Positions 12,311 to 24,147 of a DNA stretch of 64,000 bases are shown here, in pieces. Source of the DNA: Rutstroemia sp. NJR-2017a BVV2 (taxonomy: Eukaryota > Ascomycota > Leotiomycetes > Helotiales > Rutstroemiaceae); the NCBI GenBank assembly GCA_002946415.1, contig NJPS01000073.1:186001-250000 (forward strand). Reading direction: 5' to 3'. The translations under genes were made by a program, and so were the position numbers. Under the pieces are notes generated by a model. That model saw only the letters and a program-made list of their open reading frames with translations. It searched no databases and was not told the origin of the DNA. The first letter of the stretch is position 1, and every line of letters begins with the position of its first letter.

Positions 12311-12383
12311 TGACCTACGCAGGGCTCGAACCTGCAATCCCTAGATTCGAAGTCTAGTGCCTTAACCATTGGGCCAGCAGGCC
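12311..12383 (-). tRNA. tRNA-Arg (anticodon TCG)
   Basis: A 73-nt cloverleaf can be drawn on the minus strand. Acceptor GGCCTGC pairs with GTAGGTC (two G-U pairs) and the discriminator is A. The D arm has a GCC/GGC stem with a GGTTAA-type loop. The anticodon stem CTAGA/TCTAG is perfect and the loop CTTCGAA places TCG at 12350-12348, reading CGA codons. The variable region is GGATT. The T arm GCAGG-TTCGAGC-CCTGC is perfect and contains the B box. There is no intron and CCA is not encoded, as expected for a nuclear eukaryotic tRNA. Confidence 0.93.
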
Positions 12384-13228
12384 AGTGATTCAGAACCAGA
12401 TTGATACCGGCTTGTTGTTGTGAAAGAGTGACGTTTAATGTTGAATATCAAGCAAAAATCAACTTGAGGGTTAAGCGAGGGTCAACCCCTTCATCCACCG
12501 TTAAGTCCTTCCCGCTAACGTGACTTGCTACGCTACAGCTCCTTTATCTACTTGGAGGTGTATTTATCTCTGTCTACTTGTATTTTATGTGCAAGCAAGG
12601 TATGTCAGTCTCCAAAGCAGTGGCCCTTGGAAAGCAGAGTAACCTTAATCACAGCCCCCCATTCCTGGTATCTGGACGCTTAATAGGATAAGATTGAAAG
12701 CGTCTTATCTTCTCTACCACAATCCCAATCACGATTCATATTCCTATCTTCCTCTAGATAATTTTTCCAAAAATATTCCGTACTTCAAACTATATTGGCA
12801 GTTACCGTGGATCAGCAATATAGCAACCGTTATTAACCCCACCAAGCCGGTTCATGCAACCCAATGCATGAAAAACATGATACAGGACCCCTAAAACAGC
12901 ATCATCACGTTTATTCAATCCTCTATCATCGGTGAAGACGGACTTTCCATGAAGCCCGAAACTCAGCTCTCTACGATCTCTACCTCAGTGGTGGAGAGAC
13001 CAGAGACGGTACTTGTCTGATTCTTAGACGCCGTGTCTAACCATGCGATCAATATAGAGTATGACAGCTCGAGATGTATAAAGATCGAGATGATCTCTTC
13101 CTTCCTCGAGGCAGATTCGATATCTTAGCAATCAAAATACAATTTCTACCTACCAGCAATCCCATCAACCAATCAAACAGACCAACCACAAACCAAAAGA
13201 AACTACTCCAAGCTCCATACTCGCAATC
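12384..13228. other. intergenic, no gene seen
   Basis: No coding signal. The final 100 bases, AC-rich and ending ...CAATCATG, form the probable leader of the monooxygenase gene. Confidence 0.5.
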
Positions 13229-13793
13229 ATGAACGCAAGCCTCGCCACTCGAGTCATCACATTGACAACCAAGCCTGACAAAATCGATGATGTACGTCGT
13301 TCTGCCCATCTCCCAAATCATATCTTCCTCTAATGTTCCTTCTATCCCCAAACATTCCCTCCCACCATCGCCCCAAAATAGTACTTCCAGCTCAACTCAC
13401 ACATCACAGGCGATCGCCGAAGCATCCGAGTTCGCCAATCTCGTCAAAGACATTGAACCCGACTGTCTCGTATACTCCGTCTCCAAATCCAAACCCTTGA
13501 TGGGTGATGGACCCGAGCAGATTGTCATAACTATAGTGTATGTTATTCTCTCTTCTTCCGTCTACCTGTCGTCCTGGCCCCTTACCGTCATTCTTCTCTA
13601 TCCCCTTCCCTTACACGAGTAGCTGACGACCGGACTTCGAAACAGCTTCAAGGATGAAGCAGCCATGAAAGCCCATGAACAAACCCCCCATGTTAAGGCA
13701 CGCATGGAGGCCAAGAAAGGAGAAGAGTTTTTGGCTGGTCCCCCTGATGTGCGGGCGGTTGTTCATGTGGGTGGATTCACCATGAGAGGATAG
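13229..13793 (+). CDS. antibiotic-biosynthesis-monooxygenase (ABM) domain protein
   Basis: Exons 13229-13291, 13410-13537 and 13646-13793 give 112 residues. The fold signature is that of small dimeric ABM/YgiN-like proteins: an N-terminal strand (TRVITLTTKPDKIDD), a helix IAEASEFANLVKDIEPDCLVYSV, the strand EQIVITIVFKDEAAMKAHEQTPHVKA, and a final strand VRAVVHVGGF. Length matches the single-domain family. Such proteins oxidise quinol or polyketide-like substrates or act as accessory proteins; the substrate is unknown here. A degraded O-methyltransferase fragment lies 1.2 kb downstream on the same strand, so this could be a leftover of a secondary-metabolism locus, but nothing else nearby supports a cluster. 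Donors GTACGT and GTATGT and the frame-keeping joins make the model firm. Confidence 0.82.
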
Positions 13794-14989
13794 GATGTAC
13801 GATGAGTGTTGGACTGCGTCCATGATGTCGTGCGTTTGGTTCTGGGAATGTATATGTGTGGGTTGATATGGAGGGTTTTCCGTCTGGGGATCTTCAGGTT
13901 GATGATGAAATATCTGGCATCTGCGCACCCAGGCTACCGGTAACCTGATCTATAGAAAGCAAAATTTAGTTTTTCATCTGGTCCATCTCGACTTTCCTGT
14001 CGATCGCTCTGTCTCCTTTCTCTGTACCGCAAATCTTGCTTGCTTTATAATTGACATAACTCGCCATGGATTCTTAGGCTTGAAAGGTCTCGAAATGTCT
14101 GAGAATATATGTGGAACTTCATGCCTATCCACCACGAAAGAGTAAAGTCCATGCCCTGTGGACTTCTGTCGAGTAACGTAGATCGTTTCACATGGAAATC
14201 TCTATGGAAGATCGGGTATGCCTCGTTCTCAAAATAGAGAGTTTTTCAGCACAGCATGCGAGTTCGTTGACATAGTCGAGCTCATTTCATTTGCACAACT
14301 ACCAAAACATGGAGAAAGGCAAGTGGAACTGTTCGTTTGGTACCACGTATATCAAAATAAGCATTTGGGACCTCGATCTCTTCCAGACCTCCTGGAATAT
14401 ATGCCCACAAACTCGCGTATCGTCCTCTCTTCATCGGCTACTTGTATCCGAAAGCTTCGCGAGACCCTCCTGGTGGTAAGTGCACGTTTGCTTACCAGAT
14501 CTATACTCCTCGTTTCTATCACCCATGCAACCTCCATTTAGCAGAACATATGCCAAGGAAATACTAGGAGCATTCCGCGTCTGCCTTCAGGGACGACAAC
14601 AAGGTCATTTCGCATAGGTATATCAGGCAGCAGAGAACCGCAGCGGCATGAACCCTAGGTGCTCCATGCTCACTCCAACTGTCCACACGAATCATCAAAA
14701 CTAGTCGACCTCGGATTCCTGAGTCCAAGGTCCAGCCCTGAAGCTTCGCCATCCCATCATCCACAACCGTGGAACGAATGATCCTTCCTGTCACACATCG
14801 GACCATTTCAGCGAAAAGCGCGAACCTGAAAATCTTTCTGCAATACCTTCCCCTTGTACCTGCATGAAAGATTCGGTATCAATTTCAAATGTGGTTTGAA
14901 AGCTTCATATCTGATGCAAGCGTCTTATTGCTCGTCCCAAACCAGAAAATTTCAGTGGTAGATCAGACTTTGTATCCCTCCATTCCCAG
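13794..14989. other. intergenic before an O-methyltransferase relic
   Basis: No intact gene. Plus-strand open frames at 14.2-14.5 kb could be further decayed parts of the O-methyltransferase, but I could not match motifs, so they are not called. Confidence 0.4.
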
Positions 14990-15235
14990 GATCACGACGA
15001 TGTTCGATTATTAAAAGAGCAGCCAAAGAGCAAATTGTTGTTGGTAGATCTGGTCTTACCTGAGACGAACTTTACCATGCAAGATGCCATCAAAGATTTC
15101 TGCATGTTTCCCATTGGCGGACTTGAGAGGAACGAAAAGCAATGGAGCGAATTGTTGGCGAGGAACGGTTTGAAGACTAAGAAGATCTGGAGAGGAAGCG
15201 AGCCAGAGGCTTGTGTTGAATGCGAGCTGATTTAA
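14990..15235 (+). pseudogene. O-methyltransferase C-terminal relic
   Basis: The frame ...DHDDVRLLKEQPKSKLLLVDLVLPETNFTMQDAIKDFCMFPIGGLERNEKQWSELLARNGLKTKKIW..., ending in ECELI and a stop, is recognisably the last third of a fungal class-I-like O-methyltransferase (Methyltransf_2 type): the conserved strand before VLPE, the 'GGxERxEKQWxxLL..AGLK' block and the final strand. No ATG, no SAM-binding Gly motif and no catalytic His region can be found in the preceding kilobase in any consistent exon chain. I therefore read it as a truncated relic. A real gene with a poorly conserved N-terminus and several introns upstream is the alternative. Confidence 0.6.
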
Positions 15236-15716
15236 AATATGGGCTAATATGGAAGGGATATAATATGATATACACGAAATTGTTCTTTTAGGTCGATATA
15301 AACGAGTATGACTCCGCTCGCAGGCTCGCGGGATGAATTTAAGGGTTTAAAGGCTTCTGGGCCTCGCCTCAGGCTCGGCGGCGTGCCAAGGCAGACTGAA
15401 TTATACACAGGAGATATATTGTACAGACCGAATTTTTGATTTTCTTATCAGTTGGTCAGGTGACCAGGATTTTTCGATAAGAGGTGGCCTGAACATAGGA
15501 CAATATAGAAATAGATGAATTCTGGATTGGAAGTACTTTAAAATGACCGTAAACATGACAAGTTTGTCGGATATTCACAGTTGAGGTAATTCCTCTCCAC
15601 CTGCCCTTTGTAAAAAAGTTGGAGTGCGGCTATCCTTCAGACTTTTAGCCACACCACCAATCCCGCTTCACCAACAACCTAGCTTTCCATGTTAACGTCT
15701 GTCACTTTCTGTCGCG
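15236..15716. other. intergenic, no gene seen
   Basis: Nothing coding is supported. The 3' part should contain the promoter of the M24 peptidase gene. Confidence 0.5.
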
Positions 15717-17349
15717 ATGTACTTGGAAAAGAGCATTGGTGAAGAGCGCACAAGCAAACAGAGCATCCCAAGACGTGGAAGCACGAAATCCTTCAGGAAT
15801 TTCCTACGACTTTGCCTATCCACAATTGCCACTATTTTGCTGTCCAGTATTCTGTTCCTCGTAAGTACGAGCCTTGGAGATGTGCTTCCAACTAAGAAAA
15901 GAAGGGTCCGAATGTCGTCCCCTTTACTCTTGAACATGAGGACGATTTATCACCTTTCGAGAGCTTTCGGAAATGCTCCATCGAAAAGTTTATCGCGACC
16001 GGTTTGCGTTGGCTCGATGGTGTCTCACCTATTTCCAAACATGAATTTATGCAAAGACGGAATAATCTAGCCGTTGCTCTCAAAGCCGAAGGCATTGATG
16101 CATTTATTATTGAGCCAGGTTATACATTTCAATACTATGGTAATGTTAGTCAACGTGATTGGGAGGTTTGGGAGCCAGAGGAACGGCCTTTCCTTATGAT
16201 CGTTAGCCCACGGCAAGATGAAAGCTCTGGCAATGTGGTAGCGACAACAACCTTTTTAGCCCCACACTTTGAAGAAGGGAGAGTACGAATGCTGGGAATG
16301 CCATTTGAGGAAGATCTCAATGTTGTTACATGGGAAGAACATTGGAATCCTTATGTAACATTATTGAGTAACTGGTATCAGACATCTGGTGGAGAACTGG
16401 GCAACGGAGAACTGCCCAAGGTTATGGTCGACGAAGAAATGAGAGACTTCATTCAAAGAGGTCTGGCGGAAGCTGGGTTCACAGTTGTTGGACTTGAGGG
16501 CGAAGTCAGGCGAGTCAAGCAGACCAAGACATCCGGAGAAGTCGACAATCTACGAGCAGTCAATACGGGAACAGTTGAGGCACTACGAGCAATGCGAAAG
16601 TGTTTGCTGCCAGGGTTGACTGAAAATGAGGTGATGAAGGGCCTTGACAGTACGATGAGGGCGGGCGGCATGGAACCATTCTTTGATATTGTTCTTTTTG
16701 GTATGCTATCTACCCCATCTGCGTTTATTTGCTTACGAAAGAATAGATGAGAATGCAGCAATGCCACACGGTGGACCAGACGGAACGAAAGTTTTAGAAG
16801 CAGAGACTCTGATACTGATAGATGTAGGGTAAGAAGCTTTGGCTGTGGTTACGGTTAGCAGAATCCTGCTAACAACGTTGAAGAGCTCATTTGAACGGAT
16901 ACTCTTCAGATATCTGTAGAACATTCTTCCCTCCATTTTTCCCTGCACACAATACGCGTTCTTCTCTCCCTCCAATCATCCAGCAGAAGATTGCGGTTTG
17001 GGAAACTGTCTTCGACGCACAAACACAGGCATTGCATGCACTGATATACAACGGAAGTTGCGCATCAGTGGATTTGGCAGCACGAAAAGTGATCACGGAT
17101 GCTGGCTATGGACAAGAATTCACGCATCGCGTTGGACATGGCATCGGACTTAAAGCTCATGAAAGTCCTTACCTACATAAAGGAAACACGGAAGAAACAT
17201 TGAGACCCGGTATGGCTTTTACCCTCGAGCCTGGGATCTATCTGGAGGGCAAGTTTGGTGTGAGACACGAGGATGTCTTTCTCGTGAAAGAGAACGGAGA
17301 AGCAGAGATTCTGACGGGCTCAAGGGCGCAGGATGCATGGAACCCTTGA
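15717..17349 (+). CDS. membrane-anchored M24 peptidase (Xaa-Pro dipeptidase-like)
   Basis: Exons 15717-15860, 15902-16700, 16747-16828 and 16884-17349 give 496 residues. Residues about 30-48 are a hydrophobic helix near the N-terminus, so a type II membrane or signal-anchor protein. A creatinase-like N domain follows (SKHEFMQRRNNLAVALKAEG...EPGYTFQYYGNVS...PFLMIVSP), then the pita-bread M24 domain. The five metal ligands are all visible: Asp340 (LILIDVG), Asp351 (YSSDICRTF), His427 (HRVGHGIGL), Glu457 (TLEPGIY) and Glu471 (RHEDVF); His322 in AMPHG fits the proton-shuttle position. It should cleave Xaa-Pro bonds with two divalent metals. The first intron is only 41 nt by this model; removing it is required to keep the frame, so the N-terminus is the least certain part. 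Confidence 0.85.
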
Positions 17350-18598
17350 GCATTTTTTGTAGTACGTCCTTCCCAACGAATGGCAATCATTTAATAGGTG
17401 ACGAGTAGCCAATGAAAAGTATTCCATGTGATACTTTGGTGGTTTGTTGCATATCTGAAGAAGAGGGCGAGAGGGCAACATTAGGGCGTACAGCGCCCTG
17501 CGCCCTTCGCCCTTCAATGGTGGGGTAATGGAATGGCCTGTCAGATGCACCCAGCCAAGGTTTTACCTCAACGAGAACAAATCATTTATACGTCTGAAAT
17601 AATTGACATCCAATCTTCACGCATCAATTCATTGTGCAGTTCCATGTTGTTTTCTCGTGGTCCAAATCATCATACTGTAGCGGTAGCGGTAGTTGAATGT
17701 TCGAGGTTGGTGTTCGGGGCGCCAAATCCTCAGCAGCAAAGCACTAAATTGTGGGGAACCTTGGAGGGACACCCGAGCTTCATTTTAACCACTTTTGGGC
17801 AAAAGATCCGTCTATTCTTCTTCCATTCTTATCGTGGAAATCAACGAGTCAACGACCACACATGAACGATTAAGCATTCTATCAGTATTATACTTCCATC
17901 TCTGGACGAACCTAGAGCTATGACAAAGCCTTCATACACAGAACTAGTGGTGATCGCTCGGCGCCCTCGCTGAAGATACCGATCAGGACCCACGTAGGTC
18001 CCCTAAAATGGATCAAGTTCTGGTGGTTGGCACTGCTAGATAGCTCTTTTGAGGTCAAACTAGCAGCTCAGCATCTGCGAGATCATATGGTGCAACCTGC
18101 ACCAGCCTTCCTTCTCTCCCTCGTTCTCCGATACCGTAGGCCGAGCTGTGCCCGATGTGCCCCTCCTCGAGCTATGGAGATTACACAACATTCCCCCGCC
18201 AATTTCCTATTGTAGCAATACAGTCCATCGATATCGAGTCTGCCGTTGATGGGAGACTTTCTTGCTATAGTGGGGTGAGCAAGCTCTTGCGCCATCATGA
18301 GCTAATTGAAGCAATGGATATATAAGGTCGACAGCTCTGGTCGAACACGGCCAATATTTCCTCCTCGACATTCTTATCATCTGCAGGAACACACACGAAC
18401 ATCTCACGATACTTCATATCCACGAATCAATTGTCTTGCAGGCAGCCATAGGTCGTTGTTGCTAGATAAGAAATCTTCGATATTTAAGGTATGAATACTC
18501 TAGAGTCCATTGCACCGCTCTGGCTCTAGGAACACCATACACATATCCTCAAACATACTCCTTCATTCCTCATATCACAACTCGCTTCAAAGCTAACC
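17350..18598. other. intergenic, no gene seen
   Basis: About 1.2 kb without a supported gene. A short GGTAGC repeat lies at about 17680-17695. The stretch 18530-18598 looks like the CA/CT-rich leader of the cupin gene. Confidence 0.5.
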
Positions 18599-19116
18599 AT
18601 GGGTTCCATCATTAGCAAAGGTAAATCTTCCAAATCATCCGCACCCGAAAAGATGTCTCCAATTGCATTCCAATACCACGGCGGAGCTCAAACCGAGTTC
18701 AAGCCCCCTCTCATTGCCAACGAGAATGCTTTCCTCGGTGACGTTGCAACCTCAGAAAAGGAGGACCCCACCGCCCCAATATCGGCAGGTTTCTACAGAC
18801 TGGAGAAAGGAACACCATTGGTTTACGAGTACACATACCATGAGATGAAGATCATCGTAGATGGTGAATTCGACATCAGTGACGAGACTGGACAAAAGGT
18901 TCACGCCAAGAAGGGAGATGTATTCTACTGTGAGTTGATTGCAAGAAATAGGAGGTGAACGCAAGCTGACTCGAGATAGTCCCCAAGGGAAGCAAGATTA
19001 CTTTCACCACAGAGAGCTTTGGATTGGGATTCTTTGTTGGGCAAAGAAAGGTTTGCTACCATGACAGCTACTTGAATTCTGAATGCTAACTATTTAAATA
19101 GACTGGTACCGCATAA
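18599..19116 (+). CDS. single-domain cupin (EutQ-like)
   Basis: Exons 18599-18929, 18980-19050 and 19102-19116 give 138 residues. A beta-barrel cupin core is visible: ISAGFYRLEKGTPLVYEYTYHEMKIIVDGEFDISDETGQKVHAKKGDVFYFPKGSKITFTT...GFFVGQRK. This matches the small fungal proteins annotated as ethanolamine-utilisation (EutQ-like) cupins. Motif 1 keeps a His (YHEM) and the Gly-Glu turn, but motif 2 lacks the usual second His (ITFTTES), so metal binding may be weak or absent. The N-terminus is MGSIISKGKSS, a glycine-2 start that could be N-myristoylated, which is unusual for a cupin. The last exon is tiny (four codons plus stop). Function in fungi is not established. Confidence 0.82.
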
Positions 19117-19989
19117 AGGATATAAATATTTCACGAAAGGGAACTGGTTACTGGGATAGGAGTCTTCGCTATTTCATGAAATGTAAATACGCAAATTTAA
19201 AAAGCCATTTTGGCTCTTTCATCTTCTACCTTCTATGCCTTGATGAGATTTGTGTACCAAGAATCATTCGAGAGTGTCCCTTCCCCCCTGCCCTTACTAC
19301 GTCAGAAGCACTGGCTCGACTGGCAAGCGCCATGATACCCGCGAATCCTATCAGCGCTAAGCCATCATGCACTTCTCAAATATCCATATATACAACAGCC
19401 TGTTACCTCCAGTCCAGTCAAGATCGCTTTCCTTCATTTTATTCCTCACGCGGTAAGAGAACATTGAGAGAGGTCTCATTTCCCCTAGGCTAGGACAGGT
19501 GCTGTGGCCGCCATCCTCACACATTCTGCGTTCTGATTGATCTCAGCTACACCACTCCGGTCATGTCCAGTTCCATCACTCCAGACACTCGTCTTTAGGG
19601 TGTTGGCCCAGTGTTGTTAGGTATAGGCATAACCCAAATCACTTCGAGAGGATATCTGCGCGCTACTGTAGCACATTCGATTCGGGCCCACGCCGATTTT
19701 GTACAGAACGGCCATGAATTAGTATATATACGATACTTCTATTCCCTTTTTGCTCGTTATGTTATTCATATATCATGCATCCAATTCGTTAGCTTGAAGA
19801 ATGCCCCTCGTCCTGTTGGTCCTACCGTCCGGGTGCACTGTGTTGACGCCCTCATTTGTTTGCTCCATGTGATCCATGCCACGTCCGTCCCATCTAGTTT
19901 CCTCTGATCTCTCCTGTTCTCATACAACTCGTGGCTCCAGATACGTCAGCGTCAGGTGCCGTTGGTACGGCCGATTACCAACCAAAATG
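19117..19989. other. intergenic, no gene seen
   Basis: No credible exons on either strand. It lies between the cupin gene and a region with decayed coding on the minus strand. Confidence 0.45.
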
Positions 19990-21088
19990 ATGCTGGGTCT
20001 TTTTCGCACCTTGACAAGGAAGGCGTACATCACTGTAGGAGAATAAGGGCAACGACATTCAGGAAAACGAGAGCAAACCCTCCGAGTACATCACCCACGA
20101 TTTGCTCCAATGCTGGTTGGAGAAGGACTTGAGTTGTCGGAACTCGTACTGCTTGCGCACGGAGAATTCGAACTAACAGCAGCACTGGCTATGTTTCTCC
20201 GGGGGAGACTACTTGTGGAGGAAGCCGAGGATATGTGTGTGGAAATGGTTTATACTGGCCCAATTTCTTGATGAAGGAACACAGGAAGATGAAGAGTTTG
20301 ACGATGAAACTTGACCAGCCGAAGATGATGTCACTCGACGTACTCGACGTACGCGCCGTAGTTGGAGTGGCTTGATAGATGTTCGGAGCAGCTGTAGTTA
20401 GGTTGAAGCCAGTGCTACGCCGCCTACCCTATCTGAATCGCATAGAAGCCAATCGCTCGCCCATTCCCAAGAGTTCCGTCGCTGGAGATTGGAGTAGTGG
20501 AACTTGACTATCACCTGCATTTGAGACCATAGGTTGAAATATCAAAATCTGTCGAGACGACGAGGACTGCACGTTTGCTTGACAGAGGACAGGTTCGTTG
20601 GGAGAACAGATATAGGAGGCTCGGAAAGAAAATGGTGGTCTAAAAGGACGTCCTACTGGTGGTAAGCGAGGATCGGCTGCGCAGAGATGTGGCGGTTGCT
20701 TTAAGCCATACTGAAGTTGACTCTGCCTCTTCCGCGGCGCAAATTCGTTCGTCAAGTATTCCAAATACTTTTCAAGCGATGTGCTTCTTGGCACATCTCC
20801 TGCATAAAAACTGGCCAATCGATAAAAGCCGGCACAGAATGCACCATCATTCGGATGTGTGGGTGGTGGGGTCGTGACTCGTGAGCTGTGAGCTGTGATG
20901 TTTCCGCGGCCAATCCAATGCTCAGCAAGAATAACCTCACTTCTGCCACAGAGCCTCCGAGCACGATTCATAGATGATATAACCACAGTGAAGTCAGTAT
21001 GAATATCACGAAGAGGTATTTTGAGCCGCATTTCATTTATGTACTGTTTGCGAAGGTCTGCGGCGGAAAGAATTTGTGTTCTTGCCAA
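19990..21088 (-). pseudogene. possible decayed Ser/Thr-rich membrane protein
   Basis: On the minus strand, pieces in different frames look like a broken Mid2-like protein. A Ser/Thr/Pro stretch (CASSTSSDNSSPSPTSIGA) near 20125-20165 is followed, one frame over, by a hydrophobic helix VGDVLGGFALVFLNVVALILLQ (about 20040-20110). A 219-codon open frame (21088-20429) upstream begins with ATG but is not recognisable as a family member. The arrangement is divergent to the intact Ser/Thr-rich membrane protein that starts at 21398. Decay of an older paralogue explains the pieces, but a chance reading of low-complexity DNA is possible. Confidence 0.3.
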
Positions 21089-21397
21089 TCGCTTCTTAAT
21101 ACTTGAAGCTCACCCTGGTTCCAAATCTCCGCTTTCAGCACCAACAGTTGGTGATTCACAGAATCATTGGCTGGCAGCAATAAAAACAAACCAGACCAAG
21201 ATCGGATGGCAGACATCGAGTGAATTGTTCTTTGCTGCGATCGCTTTTATTTTTACTTATCTACTTATGGGATAACTTGGTTTCAGTTGGCTGCTTTGCT
21301 TTCGTCTCGTACCGATCAATCTTTGCTGCTTCTTCTTCCTCTCCTCAGATTTTTCCACGTACAATGTCCAGGTAGCAGCGGTAATAATTACATCTAT

Positions 21398-22544
21398 ATG
21401 ATGCGCGCGTTCTTTTCCGTTTTTCTTGCCGCGCTGCTCGCGCGATATGTCCATGGAAAGGCAATCGATGCGTCGCATATCCGCGAAGCATCGAAGATGG
21501 AGATCACACAACCTCCCTTACCAAGAAGAACTTATTCACCAGAAGCTGTCAGGCGGGACCCAGATTCAGAATCAAGCTCCAATTCTTTTGTCGGTTATAA
21601 ATACTTTGTGTCAACATGCGGAACCTACTCCATCGAATCCTTCAGCCTAGCATTGGAAGTGAATACGCGATGTTTGGTAGACGATAGCGCCTTATTCTTC
21701 GGAACATGCGAGGTTGCGATCTCTGAGGCAACTGCCTGTGGTTGGCCGGAGGTTTGCTCTGATTCATTCGGATGTAAGCTAGGATGTGGAAGGACTAATG
21801 TGCCGAATGCATCGACGCTGACTTGGTATGTTGTTTCCAACCGGATCAAGGACCAAGCAAAGCCTTACTGACTCTGCTCTCCATAGTAATCAAGTGGGAT
21901 TGAATAATTGTGCATTTTGGTATCTCGCTACTGGCTCATCCTTCTATACGAGTTTACTGTGCAGCTCTAAAACAGTATTCTCAACCTTTACCGCGCATGC
22001 CTTCACCATAACGAGTGATACTTCGTATACGGACTTCAGTGACAGTCCCAGTACCAGTTCGAGTTCCAGTCCGAGTTCCACAACGCCTGCTGGGAATACT
22101 TTCATTACTACCGTCACTGCAGTGGTGACACCCACGCCAGCGGCAGCCAGCAATCAGCCCAGCGCAACGCCTTCATCAGCCGGAAACAAAGGGGGATCTT
22201 CGAAAACAGCAGCAGCAGTTGGAGGGGCAGTCGGTGGAGTAGGAGCCGTGTGTATTATCGTAGCAGCCATCTTTTTCGGTGGGCGATGGCTCAAGCGATA
22301 TAGGAGGAAACACAGTCCTGTTCCAACGACAGAGCCTGACCCAGACCATAACCCGGAGCTCGATGGGCGACCTATGAATTCCGAGCTGGACGGAGGAGAC
22401 GCGTCAAGGTTCTCGAAGAACGAAGTGATGGAGAAGGGGAACGATAAACGCGGGATCACGGAGAACAGAGTGATGTCGGAGATCGATGGTCAGACTATTC
22501 AAGAGATGATACATGAGGATCGACCGGTTGAGCTGCCGGGGTAG
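21398..22544 (+). CDS. Ser/Thr-rich single-pass surface membrane protein
   Basis: Exons 21398-21825 and 21887-22544 give 361 residues; the join splits a Cys codon. A second ATG directly follows the first and could be the start. A signal peptide (FFSVFLAALLARYVHG) precedes an N-terminal region with paired basic residues and then a Cys-containing ectodomain (CGTYSIESFSL...CLVDD...GTCEVA...ACGWPEVCSDSFGCKLGCG...NNCAFWYLATG). Next come a Ser/Thr-rich stalk, a Gly/Ala/Val transmembrane helix (AAAVGGAVGGVGAVCIIVAAIFF) and a basic then acidic cytoplasmic tail. The pattern is that of fungal surface receptors or wall sensors without an assigned ligand. It is distinct from the protein at 805, which has no Cys ectodomain. 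Confidence 0.82.
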
Positions 22545-24147
22545 AGAGAATTGCAGATTTCCGTTTATGTATACAGCACGGCGTAATGGACGTCTAGAGG
22601 ATACAGAGAATTAGTATAAAAGTAATACAAAGTACGGCCCGAAGGACGATGTATACTAGCCCAGTTTCTAAAAAGAATCCGGTTCCAAATGTTCGGTAAA
22701 TCGGCGTTGTTGATCTGGTATGATGTTCTGTGTCTGTATCTGTGTCTTCCTCCCGAGTTCATAGTTCTACCCCGCCAACAAGCGCCACCAAAAAGCCCTT
22801 ATCGACGGGTCCCACCAAATTGTAGGTTATCAGACACAATCCGACAAAACGCCACATTAAACAGCACCGTAATCTTACTCTCACGTCAACCTTTCCCACA
22901 ATCTAGACCCTTTCCACGCTCCCACTTTTTGCCTTGCCTGACTAAGTGCTTAGACTTGTTGACGACACAAACAAAGCTAGAGCTCAAACCGGAACAGAGT
23001 TCTGAGTTTTGGGCATTCTTGTATCAAAACATCACGACTGACTCTCCCAACTTTGCAAGTCGTCTTTATTTGTGGAGGACGTGAAAATCTGGGAAGGCCC
23101 AAAGAGGCAAAATCAGCCCATCTTTACATACTGGCGCACACTATCGAAGATAGTGCAATTCTCAGTTATTCTACCTTTCTTCTCTTAAACGTTCCTTGAT
23201 CTTCCCCGACATGTTGCATGCGCATCCTTTCATACATGAACTTATTGCCAAGAAAAGGATTCGCGATTCTACGACTACACACTTGTGATACACATACACT
23301 GAATACCACCTCGTTACGAGAGATCGGGGGGGAAAGCTTCTTGGGACTCCAAAGTCGAACTTTATGGTCATTGGCCGATTTACTGGTAAACTTATTGACG
23401 GCGCTGCACATGTGATAGGTCAGATTGGGAACAAAGGATTCGGAGTTACACGGGCAGCCTGGAGTAGTATATCTTCGACTTCCGTTCACCCACGGAGGAA
23501 GAATCTCACCAGCTTGGACTTTTTGGATCTGGAAAATTGTGTGAAATCAATCATAACACAAGCATATTGCGACTGTTTGGTTTCCTTTGAAGAAAGTCAC
23601 ATTCATATTCCCCCACTGTGCCCTTTTGCACAAACGTCCTGACTCATTGTCCCTCACCGTTCCTTTACTCCTCTCTCACCTCGCACTCGCTGCACCTGTT
23701 CGAAGAGAACGTGGTAATTCTAAGATCGATATCAGGAGTAGTTCAGGTACGCCACTTGAATTGCGCACGCGACACCCTCGATTGCACAATCCCTTGTGTT
23801 CTGTGAACAAAGAAAGTCCCTCCAGTTCCCCAGCGCGACAATTCATAAATTGAGGAACTTGATTCGCTCCCACCGCGCCTATACTTCATAGATAACTTGG
23901 GAATTCGTTCCGTTCCAGAGTCGAGTAGGAAGCCCAGAGCGACCAGTCCAGGAATCTTCCTACCTCCACATACGCCCGAGTACTAGGAAGTCAAATCAAC
24001 CGCACCTTCGAGCTATCAACCGACCCCTAATTTCGACCGATTGTATACAATAACCTTTCCACCGGAAAAATACCCAACCCACCGTTCGCTGTCAAGAAGC
24101 CTTGGATTGTCAATCCCCATTACTCTGCTCCTCCACCAGCACTTCCA
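22545..24147. other. intergenic, no gene seen
   Basis: About 1.6 kb without a supported gene. Only the final 100-150 bases, C-rich and ending CTTCCAATG, look like a leader. Confidence 0.45.
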
